From NCBI GenBank assembly GCA_027576995.1, contig JANBQC010000032.1, positions 1 to 64,000 of the forward strand: a DNA stretch of 64,000 nt. The letters are read 5' to 3'. How positions within the stretch are numbered: the stretch's first letter is position 1; every line of letters starts with the position of its first letter. Shown in pieces: positions 57,247 through 64,000 of this stretch. A program made the translations under genes and the position numbers. Under the pieces are notes generated by a model. The model was given only the letters and a program-made list of their open reading frames with translations. It was not told where the DNA came from and made no database searches. Source of the DNA: Dimargaris cristalligena (taxonomy: Eukaryota; Kickxellomycota; Dimargaritomycetes; Dimargaritales; Dimargaritaceae).

Positions 57247-57729
57247 TTAAGTTTTTCTCGGACCGGCCGGAGTGGGCGCGTTTGTGCCTGCATTCTTTGC
57301 CATGTCTTCACGCAGTTGGGTCATCGCCTCGGCCCATTCCGTGTTGAACACTTTGAACTCCGTCAATTTAGCATAGTCTACAATGTTTTTAGCGATCGTA
57401 GCCGCACTCTCGCCCTTTAGAATGGCCTGTACATTCCTAGTAACTTCCCTATCTTGAGCGGTACAACCAGTCGGGTTTGTTTTACAGATCTCGTAAATGT
57501 TGCCCACTATACCGGGTATTTTGTCGTAGGGGGTGACGTCCTTTACGGATTTAATCGCAATTGGTTTTAAAAAGTCAAAAAGCCTTTTCCACCCAGAGCG
57601 ACGGTGCAGAGACACCAAGTTCCGATCATTCTGAACGGGGGCATATGGCAAAGAGGCCCGGCTGCCGGTAAGACTGCCAGCTACGAGGGCCAGGACAAGT
57701 AAGGTGGCGGTCAATTTAATACTCAACAT
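57247..57729 (-). CDS. Small secreted protein, unknown
   Basis: This intronless protein has 160 residues. An N-terminal signal peptide (MLSIKLTATLLVLALVAGSL) has a likely cleavage after GSRA (about residue 25). The mature part is mostly helical-looking, with FDFLKPIAIKSVKDVTPYDK, only two Cys (EICKTNPTGC, a possible single disulfide) and a KNIVDYAKL segment, ending in an Ala/Pro/Arg-rich tail. I recognise no family. A TATATATA tract lies at about 57857-57869, some 130 bp upstream on the minus strand. Size, signal peptide and lack of known domains fit a fungal small secreted protein; a role is not shown. Confidence 0.7.
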   Translation of the reverse strand: MLSIKLTATLLVLALVAGSLTGSRASLPYAPVQNDRNLVSLHRRSGWKRLFDFLKPIAIKSVKDVTPYDKIPGIVGNIYEICKTNPTGCTAQDREVTRNVQAILKGESAATIAKNIVDYAKLTEFKVFNTEWAEAMTQLREDMAKNAGTNAPTPAGPRKT

Positions 57730-58138
57730 GGTGGCAGGGGCGGTGGGTAGATGGATGGGGCGGGAGTTGAAGATGGTGCTGGAGCGGAAGTGGAGGCTGT
57801 TGCAGTCAAGTGAATGTTGAGAAGTTAGAGTAGATGTGACTTGGACAAACGATGTAGTATATATATATGTATGAAAACCTGTGTCAATGAAAAAATGATC
57901 GGGGGCTGTAAATGAAACAGTGGGGAAGAGGAAGGTGTGGTTGGGATATGGTTGGAAATGGTGATGGGGAATCTCGGGACTTTTATAGCAATGCCCGTCG
58001 GCTTCAGAAAAGTCAGAGAATATCGTCTATCCTATAAATGCAGTTCAAAGAAAGTGCTCAGTCGACCATTCTATTGCTCTAACACGAAAGTGACGGCCGG
58101 TCTAATTCTGATTGTCCATTTTTACTATTCGTACATGT
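57730..58138. other. Upstream region of the secreted-protein gene
   Basis: This holds the minus-strand promoter. The plus-strand frame starting at 57937 is not supported. Confidence 0.4.
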
Positions 58139-58305
58139 ATTGCTGCTGGAGTCCGGCCTCAAATGGCTGGACTTCGGGGTTCGGAAGGAGGACGTTGCCT
58201 CGCTATTGGCACAGCCCAAAGAAGTTGAGGGCAGCTCCCTAGCGGTAGAAGACGGGGCGATCATTGAGTTGGAGGATACAGCTACAGAAATGGACGCGAT
58301 CACTG
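58139..58305 (-). pseudogene. Truncated relative of the 15 kb APH-like gene
   Basis: On the minus strand, residues VSSNSMIAPSSTAREL to RPDSSSNT align with residues 9-56 of the APH-like protein at 15199 (VSSNSASLPSSAAWES ... RPDSNSNT). Shared segments are EATSS, PKS and RPDS-SNT. The similarity stops where the kinase domain should start, and stops follow within 60 bp. The surrounding frame is open from 58381 to 58079. No kinase motif was seen downstream, so this looks like a truncated copy. Confidence 0.55.
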
Positions 58306-60384
58306 CACTGAATTGGCGCAGACTGGTGCCAATGGGACGCAGTTTCGAACCCAGTATCAAAGAAGGAAATGTGGCTATCATAACTAAACTGGGAATAAGA
58401 ACGATAATAACCAGTAAATGATTAAAGAGTGATAAAGTAAGATAAGACTGTCAACGATGAAATCCCAAGGATAGCCGACGACACGTCTCCAAGGGAAGAA
58501 ATTCCGCCAGCTATTTTTATTAATTTGTGATTAGTTGGTTTAGGCCGTTAATTGATAGTGAGACGCTAAAAGTCCAAAAAAAGAAAAGGTGGTCGGAAAA
58601 TGAAAGAGAAAGGTGAATTGGATTCTCAAGCACAAAGTCGGAAATGTAAATTCATGACGATTATTGTTAGAATAGGGTCGCCGGTGCACGGCAAGCCTTG
58701 GTTCGAATGGCCTAATCAAGGGGGAACAATTCACCTTGCAACGGTATAAGAGCTCCTCAAGAAACACATTTTAGTCAGTCTCACTAATGTTGTTGAGACC
58801 AAGGTTTATCGCGAGTATGCAATGCTAATATATGTAAATAAATGGGGGGGGGGGAGAACAAGGCAATTAAAAGTACAATGTTACGAATCGTGGTTGTTAG
58901 TGATGGTGATCTCTTTTACTTGCTGACAGAGGACACCATTCAAAAAGGAGTGGCATGGCCATTGAAACCTAAATGCGATCATGGTGTAGTGAAGTAAAAC
59001 CGAGCAGCCCCAGAAGAATGCAAAGCGGCGGTGATGGAATGAGTCAATGGTAATGGTAGTCCCGTAGATAGACGCATTAATAATATATATTGAACGGTAG
59101 CCATGGATTTGTAAAAGGTCACACACCTACTTGTCCTCCTACAAGGCGGCACATGGCAGAAATGCGGCCAGTAATGGAGTAGTGGCTAAATATAGCGCCT
59201 TTTTCTATCCCTTACTGAAGAGAACATGCTGTCCATAGTTGGGGACGTGAAATTGTGTCGTTAGGTGGCACTACATATATGTATTGCCGCCAGGCTTCGT
59301 CCATCCAGCGCTAGGTTTGGGGATGCGACTGGGCATAGCAGGTTTTGGTGTAGGGCGTACTGGCATCGATGGGAGGTGTCTCCTGGCCGACAGAGAGGGA
59401 GAGAGGGACATTGGCCCCAGAAGAAACAAATGAGGGGCGGGACATAATAACAATCGAACTGTTAAAATTATCAATAAATGGTTAGAATATGCCGAATTTA
59501 TGAACAAGATATTTTTCTCAATAACCAATTATAACACTAGGATTATAAATCGTAAACGGGATGGAAAGGTATGAACATAATTTCACGATCTGTTTCGCGG
59601 AGGGTTCCCTGAACTAGAGAGACAAATAATTTATTTAAATATGCCAAATTACATTCCACATTTCAAATAGGCGTCATAAAACTGGCATAACACATGGTGA
59701 TTTGAACAATATTGAAAACAGTAATCGAGGTACAAGCTTCTCGGAGGCATGTAAGTATTTCACCAGAATTGCCATATCAATCGGACCATTCAAATACTTG
59801 ATAATAGTAGATTTGTCATCGTAACAATCGGCTGAACAGATGGCTAAATATTCGAAGCTACAATGCGACCGTCTCATAGTACTACATATTGATACGTTAG
59901 CCAATTGGGGGTTTAAGGCTGTTCACTGTCTGTTTAGTGGTGGTGATTATAGCAAGAGTACTCGGCGGTGTGCCTTCATTGACGCGACCCAGTCCCACCT
60001 TAGTTTCTGGGTGGTCACCGTCGTGATGGTGCAAACTAACCCATCCTACAAATTGGGGTATGATTTGGCCCTCCTAGAGCAAAGTGGGTAAATGTAGCAA
60101 TCTCAGCTGGTCTTCAATTTTTTGTGTGCCACTATCCATTCTTCCATATCAGGGACCCACTACAATATACCCCTTTCAGGTCAAATTTTCTTTGGAGAAC
60201 GAGATAGCATTTTTCCGGAATCGAATACGTGATAAGCCAGTGGTCATTAAACCAACAGCTTCTCCACCTTAGCTAAAAAAATACATGTCATCTGACAGTT
60301 CTATTATTCACTATAATGTATCAATAATTTATACATTCTACTGTTCTGCATGTTTAGGCTCATACTAAGTCTACTATCAATATA
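58306..60384. other. Gene-poor stretch
   Basis: No supported gene was found. Frames at 59271-59528 (minus), 59674-59904 (minus) and 59840-60091 (plus) are short and show no known motifs. A G-run is at 58844-58853. Confidence 0.35.
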
Positions 60385-60522
60385 TGGGTGAAATTCGGCC
60401 CAGCTATATAAGGGTTTACATTATACGTGTATGGGAAAATAAATGGGAAATGTATTTTTAACTAGTAATATTGGCCGAATCTAATGGATTTTTTGTTATA
60501 CAGCTTGGATAAACTTCTCCCA
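60385..60522 (+). mobile_element. 138 bp TA-flanked inverted-repeat element, copy III
   Basis: Exactly 138 bp lies between TA dinucleotides (60383-60384 and 60523-60524), starting TGGGTGAAATTC and ending CTTCTCCCA. The core is GTATGGGAAAATAAATGGGA and the right arm GTTATACAGCTTGG. It is more diverged from copies I and II than they are from each other, but of identical length. Confidence 0.75.
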
Positions 60523-61742
60523 TATTCTACAACCACATTGCCCAAAATTAAAAGACCTATTCTTTATCTTTCTGATAGCAGTCGGCCTGCTTAGACTACG
60601 ACTGGCTATAGGGTATATGGAACTAATAAAAAGTGGGAGTTTGTATGAGAGGGATTTCAGGGCTAGCGGGGGGTAAAGTGGGGTGAACAATACTGCCCAA
60701 CGATGGAGAAGCGCAAGGAAAAGAAACAGAACAACGTTGGCTAAAGGGGCCCAATGCCTAGTAAATGACGAGGGCGAGGTTTGCCGAGTGATAAAAATAG
60801 AGTTACTGGGGTCCCATATTCTGTTTTCTACGAAGAATATTCGCCGTTTTCCTGTCCCAATCGCCCTCATGCCCCATTAAACCGTCTACCCACAGAGTTA
60901 ACCTCTAGAGTGTATGTGGATATTAGGTCCACATGGAGAGAGGAGAGGAGAGGAGAGGGAAGGATTCCAATTAACGGAGTACGGGGGTTGTAAAGGGGAC
61001 CGAAAGATTCAATAAACATGAGCCACCTCCCTATAAGACGACTGGATTAGGGGAGGCGGACATAGAATGCTACCTTGGTATCAATTGAGTCAAGCCGCTG
61101 TTGGATCCCTGTCTTCGGTGCGGCCTCTTGACTGTACAGCTGCCTTGGGATCTGCTTGAATTATAGCCTCTGTCTATTGATTTATAGCACTATTTCTTTC
61201 ACTTCGCGCCAACTGGGGCACTTCTATTGGTTTAAGGGTTACACTTTAAGTCCGTCCCCCAATGGCCGACACACTCAAATTGTTGGCCGGATAATGGTGC
61301 TCTTGATCCATTTACCTTGAATGAGGCAGCGTTGGCTTCAGCCACCCATCTCTTAGACTATTGACGCTGGCCTCTGTATTTCCCTACCAATATGCTTACA
61401 CTCCACCCATGTATCCACACTTTCCTCACTTAATTGCCGAGCGGTTGCAGCAGCTATTTTCTACGTATTGCCACTATGCAGAACTTCCCACCGATTTGAT
61501 TATAAATAGAGGCTCCCGCCCTACCTCTTGGCTATTCAAATCACCAGTCTCTCACCATTACTTCTCTGTCTTTTGATCCCTCCCACTACGATCCTCGTGT
61601 GGCTTTCTCCTCCTAACTTCCTTGGCTTAGCTTGTACTGACCTTCCTTTTCTTATGACCTCCTTTTTTTAGCTATACTCTAGCGACACTTCTCAAACGGT
61701 TAGTTTCTCCCCCCACCCTTTTCTCTTGTTGTATTCATTTAC
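60523..61742. other. Intergenic, upstream of the secreted pseudogene
   Basis: No supported gene. A 5 bp AGAGG run lies at about 60936-60958. A TATAAATAG box at 61501-61509 lies ~235 bp before the pseudogene ATG, and C+T-rich sequence follows, as in an active promoter. Confidence 0.4.
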
Positions 61743-62503
61743 CATGAAGGTTCAGTACACTGCCTTAATTGTTATGGCTTTGGTTGGTGTGTATGCCCTC
61801 CAGCAGCCTACCGGCACTTCCCTAGGCTACCAAGGTGATGGCTCAGCTAACTCAGAGACCGATCCTGGTTATTTTTTCCAAAATTAAGAGCAGCTTCAAA
61901 GGACCAATTGACAGTATAACTAGTCGTTTTTCCAGCAGCCCAACCATGGAGTACCCCAAGTCCAACCTGCCTAAGCAATGCTACATGTTGTATAATTTGG
62001 ATACAAAAGGCCTCAGAGCCAAGGGTCGTGCAATTGGTCTTAAGGCCAATCAGCTCATGGGTAGGTTCGGGATTGGGAGCCAAGCTGCTGCCACCAGGGG
62101 TGCTTCTGAGGAATTCGATCCCCAAACTCTAAGTGAATTGAAGGACTCATTTGAGCAAGCTAACGAAGGTGACAGACACACTCTTCTCACTAAAAATCCC
62201 CTTCCATCTGATGGGTCCGGGTTGTCTATGTATGCCCTGCTGCCCACCGAAACTGGTGCCTTTGCTATTAAGGTAACCACAGAATCCTAGATCACCTTCT
62301 TTAACTTCTACTCTGCCGGTACCAAGGCTGAAAAAGTATGCTACTTGAGTCTTGACTCTGCTAAGGGTGATACAACTGAACACATTTAAATTTTGGAGAC
62401 TTGCTTCGGCCCCACTCTGCAAGTTGGGGATGTGGCTGTCAGTCCCATGAAAGCTGCCCCTTCAGATATGGGGGCTGGCAATATGAATAAGATGTACCAA
62501 TAA
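61743..62503 (+). pseudogene. Broken gene for a secreted protein, unknown
   Basis: The ATG at 61743 starts a clear signal peptide (MKVQYTALIVMALVGVYALQ). After about 40 codons the frame is lost at a T6 run (61872-61877). The next frame is coding-like, with PKSNLPKQCYMLYNLD, ANQLMGRFGIGSQAAATRGA and GLSMYALLPTETGAFAIKV, to a TAG at 62288-62290. It continues in frame (FFNFYSAGTKAEKVCYLSLD) to a TAA at 62387-62389 and ends at 62501-62503 after NMNKMYQ. One frameshift plus two in-frame stops make a pseudogene more likely than sequencing error. The intact product would have been about 250 residues. I recognise no family. The promoter side keeps a TATA box. Confidence 0.65.
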
Positions 62504-63008
62504 ACCACTCAACTAAGAACAGGATACTGTCTCATGGCTAAATGAGCTGAGATACTCACCAAGTAGGCCGGCCAGGGTTGTCACTCAGTTGTGCCTCAGT
62601 TATAACAGTTGTCCATTATTTCTTTTGTAATAGCTGTTTAGCATTAGGGAAACTCACATCCCTCTAGGCTATGGTGAGACCTTTCCCCTGTTGCTTATTT
62701 TCCAGTATGAAGGAACCAGCATAATTGTAAAAAGGCTGCTGTTTTCAGATTCTTCTATATTTTTACTGTAAATTTGATGATTTTGTTCATGAAAACTACT
62801 GTGGATATACTAATAAATTTATTTAAACTAATGCAATTGTTGAATATTATGGCTAAATTGGTCAAATGTGGCTTGTCTCTACTTTATATTTACTGTGGTA
62901 TTAGTTTATTAATGCCTATTATACTGCATACAACCTGCTACAAGTTATGGAACTATGTAAATATATATTAATAATTATTATAGGGTACATCATATTGATA
63001 TTGTAGTT
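62504..63008. other. AT-rich spacer
   Basis: The 65-codon hydrophobic frame at 62774-62971 is AT-driven and not supported. Nothing else is seen. Confidence 0.4.
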
Positions 63009-63590
63009 TATCAGCCCTTCTAATCCACCTTAATCTAGCTGACTTAGTATCTGACCCTAATAGGCCTTATAGCACTATATTAACCTTCCCATGGTCACCC
63101 CTGGTACTATGGGATCTCCCTATATTATATAACCCTTCCCCTTTCAGACTCTGCCTTTTTAAACTAATTAATTAAGTGCTGATCTAAAGACTCTTCCAGT
63201 TACCAGCAGAGTCTTCTGGATACTAGTGACTATCCAGTTGGCCTATTTACTTATCCTATAGCCTTAGTAGTATCCTCCCCTTGGGACCTCCCTCTGGAGT
63301 TATCCCCACATATATATAACTGGGCCCCATTGGGACCAGTTAGATTCCTTAGCTTATTCTTACCCCTATATCACCTATATAAACCCTATATATACTTACT
63401 CCCCCTTATACTAACTAGTAAGTATGCCTGCTGCACACCCCTTGCATATACCCACTACTTAGTCTTTATTAGTTAGTACTATGCCTATACCTAATACTAG
63501 AAGCCCACTTGGCTAAGCCTAAGCCCCACCTACCATTAGAAGCCTATCCCCAGGACTCTTGACAAATTAAGGGTGGTAACCCAGGTGATA
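63009..63590 (+). repeat. Solo LTR family, copy 6
   Basis: This 582 bp copy starts TATCAGCCCTTCTAATCC and ends CCAGGTGATA. It has the family TATATATAACTGGGCCCC box and ATAAACCCTATATATA signal. It lies 51 kb from the other copies, so the family is dispersed. The flanks (TAGTT / ATCCC) show no duplication. Confidence 0.8.
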
Positions 63591-64000
63591 ATCCCACATA
63601 CTGAATTAGTAAGGTGGTATTTTCTCCACTCCATGACACTAGACTAATTTAATGTCTAATTTATTCCATGGAACTATGGCTTACAAGTGCATTTACCAGG
63701 TACTACTTTATTACCCACTGCATCACCCAGAGAATAGCAGTAAATCTTTATTGTGCATTAGCCAAAATAGGGAACTTCAGTGTGATAGTATAAGGAATTT
63801 GCTGAAATCTACTAGGGAGGGAAGGGGAAACGTTAGTCCCATATTTATAAGCCTATTTCTGTGAATGATTTGTTATTATCATATAACTCAGTTGAAATAT
63901 ACTCCTATGAAATAAATTGGATTATTGAGGTATCTGCCAGACTGCAAAGTAGTGGCAAGAGAGATGCCCCCCTCCACTATTCCGGGGAATTTAGGCAACC
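63591..64000. other. Right edge, no gene seen
   Basis: A 70-codon frame at 63652-63864 has no recognised features. Nothing else is seen. Confidence 0.4.

Overview
The window is nuclear DNA from a fungus. It has eukaryotic protein genes split by short introns (donors GTAAGT or GTATGT, CTAAC-type branch sites, acceptors YAG), a tRNA gene, and abundant retroelements. Ubc12, RPL11, TAF8, an augmin subunit (HAUS3-like), a TCP11/Sok1 protein, beta-tubulin, an oxysterol-binding protein, SNW/Prp45 and an ALDH6-type dehydrogenase fit a filamentous fungus. The divergent tubulin, the augmin subunit and the short introns suggest an early-diverging 'zygomycete' lineage. That placement is inference only; no marker here fixes the species.

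Region 1 (1-14.3 kb) is an AT-rich transposon island. A plus-strand Ty1/copia element (A) has inserted head-on into an older minus-strand copia element (B). Both are broken, and B keeps a primer-binding site of the Drosophila-copia type, complementary to the anticodon arm of initiator tRNA-Met. Then come five copies of a ~580 bp TG...CA repeat, read as solo LTRs; one has a perfect 5 bp target duplication. A sixth copy lies at 63.0 kb. Decayed coding sequence follows at 13.2-14.3 kb.

Region 2 (15-27 kb) is gene-dense: a phosphotransferase-like gene (+), a small unknown gene (+), an unknown spliced gene and a five-exon HAUS3-like gene (-), RPL11 with its first intron directly after the ATG (-), tRNA-Glu(UUC) (+), Ubc12 (+) and, convergent with it, TAF8 (-).

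Region 3 (27-36 kb) has no recognisable gene. It holds two inverted copies of a 138 bp TA-flanked terminal-inverted-repeat element, which recurs at 60.4 kb and in worn form at 56.8 kb.

Region 4 (36-57 kb) holds housekeeping genes: a long Ser/Pro-rich TCP11-domain protein (+), an intronless beta-tubulin (-) with Lys at position 198 and Asn at position 6, an OSBP-related protein (+), the splicing factor SNW1/Prp45 (+), and a methylmalonate-semialdehyde dehydrogenase-like ALDH (+). Region 5 (57-64 kb) holds a small secreted protein (-), a truncated relative of the 15 kb phosphotransferase gene (-), a broken secreted-protein gene (+) and the last LTR copy.

The housekeeping genes cover translation, transcription initiation (TAF8/TFIID), splicing, neddylation, microtubules (tubulin and augmin), lipid transfer and amino-acid catabolism. 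They form no operon-like system. The least explained material is the 138 bp element family, the LTR family, the secreted-protein loci and the gene-poor 27-36 kb stretch.
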